Positions 17,959 through 24,682 of a stretch of 47,675 nucleotides of DNA are shown here, one piece after another; position 1 is the first letter of the stretch; the number at the start of each line of letters is the position of its first letter. The notes beneath the pieces are model-generated. The model saw only the letters and a list, made by a program, of their open reading frames with translations, was not told the origin of the DNA and did not search any database. The translations under genes were made by a program, and so were the position numbers. Source of the DNA: an uncultured Eubacteriales bacterium (GTDB lineage: Bacteria; Bacillota; Clostridia; Oscillospirales; Oscillospiraceae); NCBI GenBank assembly GCA_900549545.1, contig URPA01000009.1, positions 1-47,675 on the forward strand, in the 5' to 3' direction.

Positions 17959-18783
17959 TTATTCCATCAGCGTTTTCAGCACAGTCATGATTTGGCTGTA
18001 CTCAATGTCTGCAGCATATGCGAATTGCTTGCGGTACTTATCCCACATAGTTTTGAGTTCCGGACTTTCTTCGATGTTGCGAAGAATAGAGGGAACGTCT
18101 GCAATCTGCTGAGTAGTGCCACGGTGGTTTGCCGTAGCCTTCAATGCATCTGCAAACACAGCCTTATCGAATTTCTGTGTTGTGGTCAGTATGTAGGCAT
18201 CATAAAAATCTCTTGGACGGGTATTGAAAACGCCGCGTCGCAAAATGGTTTCTACCTTTTCTGCCATAACGGTTTCAATGTTGTATGCCCACAGCTCGTA
18301 GGATTTCTCATCATCAAAAATTTCAGAGAAGTTGTACTGTACCGCATGAGGTGTAATCGCGTCACCGGTGGACACATCAATGCTGAGCGGGGTCAGCAGA
18401 GTATCAAACTTGGCATTTAGCATGACGCGGTAGCCGCCATAAATATCATCTTCGCGGATAGGCGAAATTGTTCCAATCTCGAACACAACACCATCGTCAA
18501 ATCCGATGTCGCAAACATCTTCCAACGCACTGCGAATTGCTTCCGGAGTAAGAGGCAAATTTTTTAGAGTGGTGTCCATATCCATGGTTGCGCGGTTGTC
18601 GAGACCAACAATCGCAGCTACCAACATACCGCCCTTTAACACAAACTTCTCTTTGTATTCGGAAGCAGAGAGACGAACGAGCAGTCGCTCAAACATATAG
18701 TTTTGCAAAATGACCTGTGCAGGGATATTCTTCTGTTTGGCGATATTGCGAATTCTTGCTTTCAGACTCATTGCTTTACTCAC
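17959..18783 (-). CDS. abiEii: AbiEii nucleotidyltransferase toxin
   Basis: 274-residue nucleotidyltransferase-fold protein of the AbiEii (DUF1814) family, the toxin of type IV toxin–antitoxin systems that also act in phage abortive infection. The diagnostic segment FVLKGGMLVAAI...RATMDMDTTL holds the GG and the D-x-D metal site (around residues 48–75). Later conserved residues include VMAEKVETILRRG and RPRDFYDAYIL. Its start overlaps the antitoxin stop by 4 bp. Known AbiEii proteins block growth, in characterised cases by modifying tRNA; whether this one does is not shown. Confidence 0.9.
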   Translation of the reverse strand: MSKAMSLKARIRNIAKQKNIPAQVILQNYMFERLLVRLSASEYKEKFVLKGGMLVAAIVGLDNRATMDMDTTLKNLPLTPEAIRSALEDVCDIGFDDGVVFEIGTISPIREDDIYGGYRVMLNAKFDTLLTPLSIDVSTGDAITPHAVQYNFSEIFDDEKSYELWAYNIETVMAEKVETILRRGVFNTRPRDFYDAYILTTTQKFDKAVFADALKATANHRGTTQQIADVPSILRNIEESPELKTMWDKYRKQFAYAADIEYSQIMTVLKTLME

Positions 18784-19373
18784 AGAAGCACCTCCAAATA
18801 CTGACGTAACACTTTTTCAACACGCATCTGTTTTGCATATGTGTTCAGTTGGTTTAGATTTTTCTTAGGGTTTGCAGCATACAGTTTTAATGCCGCGAGG
18901 AAAGTTTCTGTTCCCAACTTATTGCGGCTACGAATAACATCACAAATAGTGCGTTCAAGATCATATGCAGGAACATCATTTCCAGCAGGTGTTCTCAGCG
19001 TTGTTTTGCCAAGTTCAAACAATTCAGGCTTGATATAATACACTTTGCATTCAGATTTAATTGCCGCAGAAGGAATACAACCAGACGGTGCAGTAACCGT
19101 ATGCTCAAATGGAGTACGGTCAGAAATTCCGTGAAGGTAAAGAGCTGTTTCGTGAGAAAAAATGATTCTTTCTGAACGGTTACTGATTGCCAATAATTCA
19201 TCCTGCATATCATCGGGAAGAATGTACTGGCCTTTTACAATACGATGAATTTTATCTTCTTTGCACAACTTATAAAGCATCGCCTTGGAGATGCCGCGTT
19301 GCGCTGCTATTTTCGTTTCAATAATTCCGCCATGCGTTTTTGCAATAGCGGTGAGTTCAGTCATGTAATCCAT
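18780..19373 (-). CDS. abiEi: AbiEi antitoxin / transcriptional repressor
   Basis: 197 residues. The N-terminal winged helix-turn-helix (AKTHGGIIETKIAAQRGISKAMLYKLCKEDKIHRI, about 10–50) binds DNA, and the C-terminal antitoxin domain includes HETALYLHGISDRTP and PAYDLERTICDVIRSR. AbiEi proteins repress their own promoter by binding inverted repeats; a perfect CGTAATTACG dyad lies in the spacer of the promoter just upstream. Ribosome site GAGGTGAG precedes the ATG. It is the first gene of an apparent seven-gene, roughly 10-kb minus-strand operon. Confidence 0.88.
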   Translation of the reverse strand: MDYMTELTAIAKTHGGIIETKIAAQRGISKAMLYKLCKEDKIHRIVKGQYILPDDMQDELLAISNRSERIIFSHETALYLHGISDRTPFEHTVTAPSGCIPSAAIKSECKVYYIKPELFELGKTTLRTPAGNDVPAYDLERTICDVIRSRNKLGTETFLAALKLYAANPKKNLNQLNTYAKQMRVEKVLRQYLEVLL

Positions 19374-19404
19374 ACACTCACCTCAATTATAATAACTCAA
19401 TAAT

Positions 19405-19433
19405 ATTATACTCGTAATTACGATTAAAGTCAA
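19405..19433 (-). promoter_or_regulatory. Promoter of the abiE–hsd–RexAB-like operon with embedded operator
   Basis: Read on the minus strand: TTGACT (19428–19433), a 17-bp spacer, TATAAT (19405–19410). The spacer contains the perfect 10-bp palindrome CGTAATTACG (19413–19422), placed where a repressor would exclude RNA polymerase. It is about 32 bp from the abiEi ATG. Confidence 0.85.
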
Positions 19434-19538
19434 CATCTTGTTGGAAACATTCGAAAAATATTCACAATTAAATCACGACCGAAGTAAACAACAATCTAAA
19501 GCAAGACATTTACCATACATTAAAAAATGAACAACAGA

Positions 19539-19574
19539 GGCACTAACCGTAAAAAAGTTAGTGCCTTGCTTTTT
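19539..19574 (+). terminator. Plus-strand terminator before the hairpin array
   Basis: GGCACTAAC (19539–19547) pairs with GTTAGTGCC (19557–19565), followed by TTGCTTTTTG. No gene upstream on the plus strand needs it, so it may end a short transcript or shield the array. Confidence 0.65.
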
Positions 19575-19590
19575 GTTTTGATGCAGATTT

Positions 19591-19788
19591 AACTTCTACA
19601 CAATCTGAGTAGAAGTTAAATCCAGACTTCTCTGCAAGTTGCGTAGAAGTGATTTTTGACTTCGACACAAGTTGTATCGAATTTAGCTTTTCAACTTCTG
19701 TCCAACTTGGACAGAAGTGAGGTTCCAGACTTCCAACCAACTTGGTCGGAAGTGGATTTTGAAAATTCTGCCCAAGTTGGACAGAATT
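19591..19788. repeat. Array of six 25-bp palindromes at a 33–35 bp period
   Basis: Units centred at about 19604, 19638, 19671, 19706, 19741 and 19776. The fourth, ACTTCTGTCCAA-C-TTGGACAGAAGT, is a perfect dyad. Outer bases (ACTTC/GAAGT) and centre (CAAsTTG) are kept, while the middle of the arms varies mostly in matched pairs. As RNA each would be a stem of about 10 bp with an AAsTT loop. The last unit is followed by TATTTTTTG on the plus strand and so resembles a terminator. Spacers of 8–11 bp are A/T-rich and not alike. No open reading frame makes sense here. Confidence 0.85.
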
Positions 19789-19904
19789 ATTTTTTGCCCG
19801 TTGATATTTCTCTTGAAAACGTCCTAACAGGTAGAGAGAACTTTTTTGAATTGGTTGAAATTTTCATTTTGAAATTCTGAATATAATGAGAGGGCTTCGC
19901 AACC

Positions 19905-19933
19905 TTGACGGCATAGAACATCATCTGTATAAT
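19905..19933 (+). promoter_or_regulatory. Consensus promoter for a structured RNA / mobilization leader
   Basis: TTGACG (19905–19910), 17-bp spacer, TATAAT (19928–19933). Predicted start about 19940. No start codon with a ribosome site follows within 600 bp, so the product is RNA first. Confidence 0.7.
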
Positions 19934-19939
19934 AATGGC

Positions 19940-20190
19940 ACAGCGGTACACCGCTACATAAACAACTGAATAAAAATGTTCGACCATATTGAATAAGTCG
20001 GTTTCATCCGACACGGTATCGGTACACCGGAAGTGCCGAATTGCTCCACCACGCCTTTGGTTCTGTTGGCGGGAGCTGTAGAAAGCAGAACCCGACTTTG
20101 AATTTTCAGAGCCGATTACATAGAACATCACTTTGAAGCGAGAGTTATGCTCCCGCCGATTTTTGATGCTCTGTGTAATCGGCTCTTTTT
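19940..20190 (+). ncRNA. Candidate structured RNA with complementary hairpin loops
   Basis: About 250 nt between a consensus promoter and a strong terminator, with no coding capacity. Helices seen: AGCGG/CCGCT (19942–19955), GTCGG/CCGAC (19997–20012), GGTTCTG/CAGAACC (20059–20092), and a 22-bp terminal stem (20109–20130 with 20164–20185, two non-Watson–Crick positions). The loop of the GGTTCTG hairpin holds GGCGGGAGC (20068–20076), exactly complementary to GCTCCCGCC (20149–20157) in the loop of the terminal hairpin, which would allow a 9-bp kissing contact. It could be an independent small RNA or an attenuated leader of the mobilization genes. I know no named RNA family that fits. Confidence 0.6.
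20109..20190 (+). terminator. Long-stem terminator ending the structured RNA
   Basis: 22-bp stem beginning GAGCCGATTACA (20109) and ending TGTAATCGGCTC (20185), followed by TTTTTGCTTTTT. The 33-nt apical region holds a small inner hairpin (GCG/CGC and GAG/CTC) and the 9-nt element complementary to 20068–20076. Confidence 0.75.
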
Positions 20191-20222
20191 GCTTTTTCTA
20201 CATCCGACAACTGAATGACCGT

Positions 20223-20299
20223 CCGAATGGGATATGACTTTGCGATGACATGAGCGAGGCAACGCCGGGGTGAGAGTCCCGGGCAGGAACGACATTCGG
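20223..20299. other. Second structured non-coding domain upstream of oriT
   Basis: CCGAATG (20223–20229) pairs with CATTCGG (20293–20299), enclosing a GC-rich inner stem (GCCGGG with CCCGGGC around 20263–20284). It may be RNA or a DNA fold for relaxosome assembly. Confidence 0.45.
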
Positions 20300-20323
20300 G
20301 TAGAACGGCGAAAGCGTTTTTAA

Positions 20324-20348
20324 CCCTTAGTTTACTAAGGGCGCACTT
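20324..20348. other. Candidate oriT (IncQ/MOBQ type)
   Basis: Inverted repeat CCCTTAG-TTTA-CTAAGGG (20324–20341) runs directly into CGCACTT. On the minus strand the core reads AAGTGCGCCCTT, matching the nic-region consensus of RSF1010/R1162-type oriT (TAAGTGCG^CCCT), and the adjacent inverted repeat is in the expected place. By analogy the nick would fall on the minus strand between 20342 and 20341. The MobA/MobL relaxase encoded 600 bp downstream is the matching relaxase class. Confidence 0.78.
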
Positions 20349-20572
20349 CTATACGGGTGTGTTCCACACCTCGTATCGTGCGCAGGGAATCTGCGATTCC
20401 CGACGAGGCTGACAGACACCAACTCCGAAGTTGTATCTGTCCTTCCGTCACTTTGTTCCGAACAAGGGGCTGCACCCCTTGCGCTGCTATGCAGCTATCC
20501 TGCAGATGCTCCGCATCTGCTGCGCCCATTGTGGGTACGAAACGATTTTGCAAATCATTCCGTACCCACAAG
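20341..20572. repeat. Cluster of hairpins between oriT and the mobilization genes
   Basis: Successive dyads: GCGCAC...GTGCGC enclosing ATACG/CGTAT (20341–20382), GGGAATC/GATTCCC (20385–20401), AAGGGG/CCCCTT (20464–20480), GCAGATGC/GCATCTGC (20503–20521) and GTGGGTACG/CGTACCCAC (20531–20571). No coding sequence fits. Together with oriT they probably form the relaxosome-binding or leader region. Confidence 0.6.
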
Positions 20573-20603
20573 GCTGAAAACACCAACCCACAAAGGAGGT
20601 TCT

Positions 20604-20930
20604 ATGGAATACACACCTAACCCTGAACTTGAAAAACTCCGAGCTGAAAAAGAGAAAAACGAAAAGGAGATCGAACAGCTCGATCACAAAATCACCCGAC
20701 TGGAAAACCGCCAGAAGTATTACCAGGACGGCGAGCGCAAACGCCGCACTCACAGACTTTGCACCATCGCAGGAACCTTGGAAAGCATTGCACCGGAGAT
20801 CAAGGAATTGGACATCACCGAGGTGATGGAGCTGTTGGAACACATCTTCCACAAAGAAGAAATACAGAAGTTAGTTCACCGCATGAAGATCAACCATGAT
20901 TCAAAACTTAGACGAGCAAAGGAGGGATAA
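20604..20930 (+). CDS. DUF3847-like mobilization accessory protein
   Basis: 108 residues. A coiled-coil-forming N-terminal half (LEKLRAEKEKNEKEIEQLDHKITRLENRQK) leads to the RKRRTHRLCTIAGTLESIAP signature typical of DUF3847 proteins encoded just ahead of MobA/MobL relaxases, then a short helical end. AAAGGAGG precedes the ATG at 20604. Its last codons carry the AAAGGAGGG ribosome site of the relaxase. Likely an oriT-binding or relaxosome helper; that is inferred from position. Confidence 0.8.
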   Translation: MEYTPNPELEKLRAEKEKNEKEIEQLDHKITRLENRQKYYQDGERKRRTHRLCTIAGTLESIAPEIKELDITEVMELLEHIFHKEEIQKLVHRMKINHDSKLRRAKEG

Positions 20931-20932
20931 GT

Positions 20933-22402
20933 ATCGCATTATATCATTTCCATGTAAATCATATCAAACGCAGCGAAGGGCAATCCGTTGTTGCATCCGC
21001 TGCCTACCGAGCAGGAGAGAAACTGCACAGCGAATATTACGGCGAGGACAGCGATTACACCAACAAGGGTGGCGTGATTTATACAGAAATCTTACTGCCA
21101 CCTCATGCACCAGGAGAGTATGCAGACCGAGAAGCTTTGTGGAACGCCGTTGAGAAAGCGGAGAGAGGAAAGAAAGCGCAGCTTGCCTACAGCTTCGATA
21201 TTTCCTTCCAGAATGAATTTACTCAGGAAGAAAATATTGCCCTTGCCCGACAATTCCTCATCGAGCATTTTGTCAGCCGTGGCATGGTGGTGGACTTTAC
21301 CGTTCACGAACCGGAGAAAGAAGAAGGTGGCATCAACAATCCTCACTTCCACTTCCTGTGTCCCATCCGACCTATCGAGCAAAACGGCAAATGGGGATTG
21401 AAGCAACGACGAGAGTATGTATTTGATGAAAACGGCAACCGCATCCCCGATGGCAAAGGTGATTATGTGTTCAATGCTGTTCCCACAACCGACTGGGGTT
21501 CAGCGGAAACCTTGGAGTTCTGGCGTGAGCAATGGGCGGCGATGTGTAACGCCAAGTTTGAAGAAAAGGGCTTGGATGTTCGTATCGACCACCGCAGCTA
21601 TGAACGACAGGGCATCGAGCTGTTACCCACCGTTCACGAAGGGCCCACCGTCCGAGCCATGGAGAAGAAAGGCATCAAGACCGAAAAGGGTGAGTTCAAT
21701 CGGTGGATCAGAGCCACCAATGCCTTTATCCGCAATCTGCGTAAAAATCTGTCTATCCTGCTTGAAACTATCAAGGAGATCAAGGCAGAACTGGACAAGC
21801 CGCAATTCGATCCGGTCATCATTCCGCTGCAAAGATATTTTGATATGCGTAATGCTAAAGCCTATTCGCAGAAAGCCAGAGTCAGCAATCTGAAGGAACT
21901 GAACGAGATGGTCAATTACCTTAAAGCCGGTGAAATCTACACCATCGAGGATTTGGAAAGCCGTGTATCAACTCTCAAAGACACCGTGGACGAATTGAAA
22001 ATCACCATGGATACGGAAACCGCCCGCATGAAAGAAATGCGTAAGATGCCCGAATACGTTGCTACCTTGCAGGAGTTGAAACCGATTGTGGGCGGATTAC
22101 AGAAAATCAAATTCGACAAGGCAAAGGCGAAATACAAGGTTGAGCACGAAAAGGAACTGAAGCAGTATTACGCTGTGAGACGAAAGCTATTGGAGATATG
22201 TCCCAACGGCAAATACGACCCCAGCCTTCTGGATAAGGAGTATACGGAGCTTGAACAGGCTCATGCAGAAACCTATGCAAAGTTCAAAGCTATCCGTGAA
22301 GAACACCAGAAGATTTACCACATTTACTCCTGCGTGGAAAAAGGATGCCATGCCGAGCAGACCAACCAGAAAAAAGATCATCGAAAGCAAGAGGAACGCT
22401 GA
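20933..22402 (+). CDS. mobA: MobA/MobL (MOBQ) relaxase, apparently with an ATC start codon
   Basis: 489-residue relaxase that would nick oriT and pilot the DNA during conjugative mobilization. The N-terminal motif SVVASAAYRAGEKL carries the expected catalytic tyrosine at residue 25; the metal-binding histidines are in NPHFHFLCPIRP. The C-terminal third is a long coiled-coil helical tail. The reading frame with motif I opens only after a TAG at 20909. A perfect AAAGGAGGG lies 7–8 bases before codon ATC (20933) and the homologous-looking opening is (M)ALYHFHVN, so ATC stands where ATG is expected. The first ordinary start codon, GTG at 21074, would drop the catalytic tyrosine. Either a non-canonical start or a start-codon mutation. 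Confidence 0.82.
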   Translation: MALYHFHVNHIKRSEGQSVVASAAYRAGEKLHSEYYGEDSDYTNKGGVIYTEILLPPHAPGEYADREALWNAVEKAERGKKAQLAYSFDISFQNEFTQEENIALARQFLIEHFVSRGMVVDFTVHEPEKEEGGINNPHFHFLCPIRPIEQNGKWGLKQRREYVFDENGNRIPDGKGDYVFNAVPTTDWGSAETLEFWREQWAAMCNAKFEEKGLDVRIDHRSYERQGIELLPTVHEGPTVRAMEKKGIKTEKGEFNRWIRATNAFIRNLRKNLSILLETIKEIKAELDKPQFDPVIIPLQRYFDMRNAKAYSQKARVSNLKELNEMVNYLKAGEIYTIEDLESRVSTLKDTVDELKITMDTETARMKEMRKMPEYVATLQELKPIVGGLQKIKFDKAKAKYKVEHEKELKQYYAVRRKLLEICPNGKYDPSLLDKEYTELEQAHAETYAKFKAIREEHQKIYHIYSCVEKGCHAEQTNQKKDHRKQEER

Positions 22403-22455
22403 TTCATTCCTTTCCCTTCGATTCATTTCATTCAAAATCAGAAAGGACAATTTTT

Positions 22456-22818
22456 ATGTGCGAACAAAATAAAGCAATAGACATGACACCGGAGGAGCTG
22501 AAGCAATGGCTCAGTTCTTTAACCGTACCCGAAGATGACGAGATACCTTGCTACTACTTCTCCGCATCTGACCCGTATCTGAAGCACGAACCGATACCAG
22601 AAAATCATCCATGTCGCAACATTCGTTTCGATGAAAACGGCAACATCGTAGTCAAAAACATTTCTGCCTACTGGATTCCGGAGCTAACCGTTACCGAAGA
22701 AATCAGCGGCACGATCTACACCGTGACCGGCAGTTACGAGGGCAAGGATAGCTTCATTCGCAAGTTGGAGCGTATCGCATCGAGAATGTTTACAAATCAG
22801 TTAGGGGGACATCAATGA
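22456..22818 (+). CDS. tnpW: TnpW-domain transposon protein
   Basis: 120 residues. The C-terminal part (TVTEEISGTIYTVTGSYEGK, FIRKLERI) matches the small TnpW family that lies beside TnpX in Tn4451-type elements; the N-terminal part (MTPEELKQWLSSLTVPEDDE) is an extra acidic region. AGAAAGGA precedes the ATG at 22456. The stop overlaps the start of the recombinase gene (ATGA). Function of TnpW is not established. Confidence 0.75.
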   Translation: MCEQNKAIDMTPEELKQWLSSLTVPEDDEIPCYYFSASDPYLKHEPIPENHPCRNIRFDENGNIVVKNISAYWIPELTVTEEISGTIYTVTGSYEGKDSFIRKLERIASRMFTNQLGGHQ

Positions 22819-24557
22819 CAGATATTCAGAAGTTTGATATAATAGAGACAGCCAATCCTGTACTGACAGTTGCTCCGATTGAGGAGGAAATAGAAATGTT
22901 AGGAGCAACAGACAAAATTACCGCCCTTTATTGCAGACTGTCTGTTGAGGATATGAAGGAGGGCAAGAACGGCGAAAAGGCTGACGAGTCAAATTCGATC
23001 CAGACGCAAAAAATGATCCTGCTTCAATACGCAAAGCAGAATCATTTCCCAAATCCCACATTCTTCGTGGATGACGGTTACAGCGGTGTGGACTTCGATA
23101 ATCGTCCCGGTTTTCAGCAGATGCTCACAGAGGTCAAAACAGGTCGTGTCGGTACGATCATTACAAAAGACCTGTCGAGACTTGGCCGAAACTCTGCGAT
23201 GACCAGCCTGTATATCAACATCGTATTCCCAAAGAGCGGTGTTCGATATATCGCCATCAACGACCACTTCGATTCCATCGACATGAACAGCACCGAATGC
23301 GATATGGCAGGTATCAAAAACTGGTTCAACGAGTTTTTCGCCAAAGATCCCAGCCGCAAAATCCGTGCTGTGCAGAAAGCAAAGGGTGAACGTGGTGTAC
23401 CGCTGACCACCAATGTTCCTTACGGCTACATCAAGGACAAGGAGAATCCACAGACTTGGCTGATCGACCCCGAAGCGGCATCCGTTGTGAAACGCATCTT
23501 CGATATGTGTATGAATGGACGTGGCCCTTCACAGATCGCCAATCAGCTAAAGGCAGATGGAGTCCTCACCCCTGCCGCCTACAAGGACAGCCAGGGTATC
23601 AAAAGTCCCAACACAGCACCCGAAAATCCTTGCGGATGGCATGGCAGCACAGTTGTTGCCATTCTTGAACGCAGAGAGTACACAGGCTGTACGGTCAACT
23701 TTAAGACCTACACCAATTCCATTTGGGACAAGAAGCAGAGGGACAATCCCGTTGAAAAGCAGGCGGTCTTTGAGGACACCCACGAAGCCATCATTGAAAA
23801 CGATGTCTTTGAGAAAGTTCAGATCATTCGCCAACAGAGACAGCGCAAAACCAAGTCTGGATGCACAAGCAACTTTTCAGGTTTGGTGTACTGTGCCGAC
23901 TGTGGTGAGAAGCTGTACTACGGAGCTACCAACAACGGCAAGCGTGAGGGCGCGTTCTTCGATTGTTCGCTTCATTGGAAGCACAAAGACAAGTGCGGAA
24001 CACACTTTATCCGTGAGTCGGTTTTGGAGCGAATGGTGCTGAAACACATCCAGTTGGTCATGGGGTATATTCTCAGATACCGTCAGCATTTCATCTTCGT
24101 AATGGAGCAGCAACTCCAGTTGGAGTCGGCAGAAAAGTTGCAGACAAGCCGAAAACAGCTTGAACGCAATGAACGCCGAATCACTGAACTGAAAAGACTG
24201 TTCATCAAGATCTACGAGGATAACGCCAAGGGCAATCTGAGTGATGAGCGCTACGAGATGATGAGCCAGAACTACGAAGCGGAACAGAAACAGCTTGAAG
24301 CAGAGGTTGTCGCTCTGCGACAGGAAATTGAAGTACAGGAAAGACAGAACGAAAATATTGAAAGGTTCATCCGAACGGCAGACAAATACGTGGACATTGA
24401 AGAAATCGACCCGTGTATGCTGCGAGAGCTGATAAAGGCGATCTATGTGGAAGCACCCGACAAGTCCAGCGGCAAGCGCAGACAGAAGATCCACATCGAA
24501 TATGACGGTATCGGCTTTATCCCTTTGGAAGAACTTGCGAAAAAGGAAACGGCGTGA
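22815..24557 (+). CDS. tnpX: TnpX-like large serine recombinase
   Basis: 580-residue recombinase that should excise and integrate the element through a circular form. The N-terminal resolvase domain begins ITALYCRLSVED with the nucleophile at Ser43, and continues with the active-site arginine segment TKDLSRLGRNS and the IAINDHFDS strand. The recombinase domain follows (VPYGYIKDKENPQTWLIDPE, GPSQIANQLKADG), then the zinc ribbon (CADCGEKLYYG with partner cysteines FDCSLHWKHKDKCGTHFI) and a coiled coil (QTSRKQLERNERRITELKR). AGGGGG precedes the ATG, which overlaps the tnpW stop. TnpX-class enzymes favour GA dinucleotides at the junction. Confidence 0.93.
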   Translation: MTDIQKFDIIETANPVLTVAPIEEEIEMLGATDKITALYCRLSVEDMKEGKNGEKADESNSIQTQKMILLQYAKQNHFPNPTFFVDDGYSGVDFDNRPGFQQMLTEVKTGRVGTIITKDLSRLGRNSAMTSLYINIVFPKSGVRYIAINDHFDSIDMNSTECDMAGIKNWFNEFFAKDPSRKIRAVQKAKGERGVPLTTNVPYGYIKDKENPQTWLIDPEAASVVKRIFDMCMNGRGPSQIANQLKADGVLTPAAYKDSQGIKSPNTAPENPCGWHGSTVVAILERREYTGCTVNFKTYTNSIWDKKQRDNPVEKQAVFEDTHEAIIENDVFEKVQIIRQQRQRKTKSGCTSNFSGLVYCADCGEKLYYGATNNGKREGAFFDCSLHWKHKDKCGTHFIRESVLERMVLKHIQLVMGYILRYRQHFIFVMEQQLQLESAEKLQTSRKQLERNERRITELKRLFIKIYEDNAKGNLSDERYEMMSQNYEAEQKQLEAEVVALRQEIEVQERQNENIERFIRTADKYVDIEEIDPCMLRELIKAIYVEAPDKSSGKRRQKIHIEYDGIGFIPLEELAKKETA

Positions 24558-24595
24558 CCGAAGTCACGCCGTCCCTTGAAAACAGTCGTTTTCAA
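24549..24595 (+). terminator. Paired hairpins at the end of the recombinase gene
   Basis: ACGGCGTGAC-CGAA-GTCACGCCGT (24549–24572), a perfect 10-bp stem with a stable tetraloop that includes the stop codon, then TTGAAAAC-AGTC-GTTTTCAA (24576–24595). No long T-run follows either. Confidence 0.6.
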
Positions 24596-24608
24596 GCATT
24601 TTTCAAAA

Positions 24609-24622
24609 TAACTGTTTTACGA
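24609..24622. repeat. Right terminal inverted repeat of the element
   Basis: TAACTGTTTTACGA, exact inverse of 8545–8558. Confidence 0.6.
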
Positions 24623-24626
24623 AGCC

Positions 24627-24651
24627 CCGCCTAATTCCGCGGCGGTTTTTT
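24627..24651 (+). terminator. Terminator at the right boundary of the element
   Basis: CCGCC (24627–24631) pairs with GGCGG (24641–24645), followed by TTTTTT. Its sequence also resembles, in inverse, the hairpin at 8511–8544 on the left side. Confidence 0.65.
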
Positions 24652-24682
24652 GCGTCTTGCAGCATATAAAAAAGAACCATAC

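Larger units (their letters stand above)
8545..24622. mobile_element. Tn4451-type integrative mobilizable element carrying a defence operon
   Basis: Proposed limits are two 14-bp perfect inverted copies, TCGTAAAACAGTTA at 8545–8558 and TAACTGTTTTACGA at 24609–24622; weaker similarity continues outward through GC-rich hairpins on both sides. Inside are tnpV and a small element gene at the left, and tnpW plus a TnpX-like large serine recombinase at the right, an arrangement known from Tn4451/Tn4453. An oriT-like site and a MobA/MobL relaxase make it mobilizable by a helper; there are no type IV secretion genes. Cargo: AbiE, type I restriction–modification and a RexAB-like pair. Base composition is visibly more A+T-rich than the flanks. 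Exact attachment bases are uncertain. Confidence 0.75.

Noticed and set aside
19591..19788. CRISPR array
   Set aside because: Units are palindromes that differ from each other, the 8–11 bp gaps are too short for spacers, and no cas genes are present.
19591..19788. Type III toxin–antitoxin RNA (ToxI-like ~36-nt repeats)
   Set aside because: The period is similar, but units are hairpins of varying sequence and no ToxN/AbiQ-like gene follows.
20335..20852. Minus-strand open frames over the oriT region and DUF3847 gene
   Set aside because: They run through hairpins and oriT, have no ribosome site, and oppose a recognisable gene.
8545..24622. Self-transmissible ICE
   Set aside because: There are no VirB4, VirD4 or other type IV secretion genes between the ends, only mobilization functions.
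8545..24622. Direct-repeat att sites flanking the island
   Set aside because: No convincing direct repeat longer than a few bases was found; TnpX-type enzymes need only a GA dinucleotide, which cannot be placed by eye.
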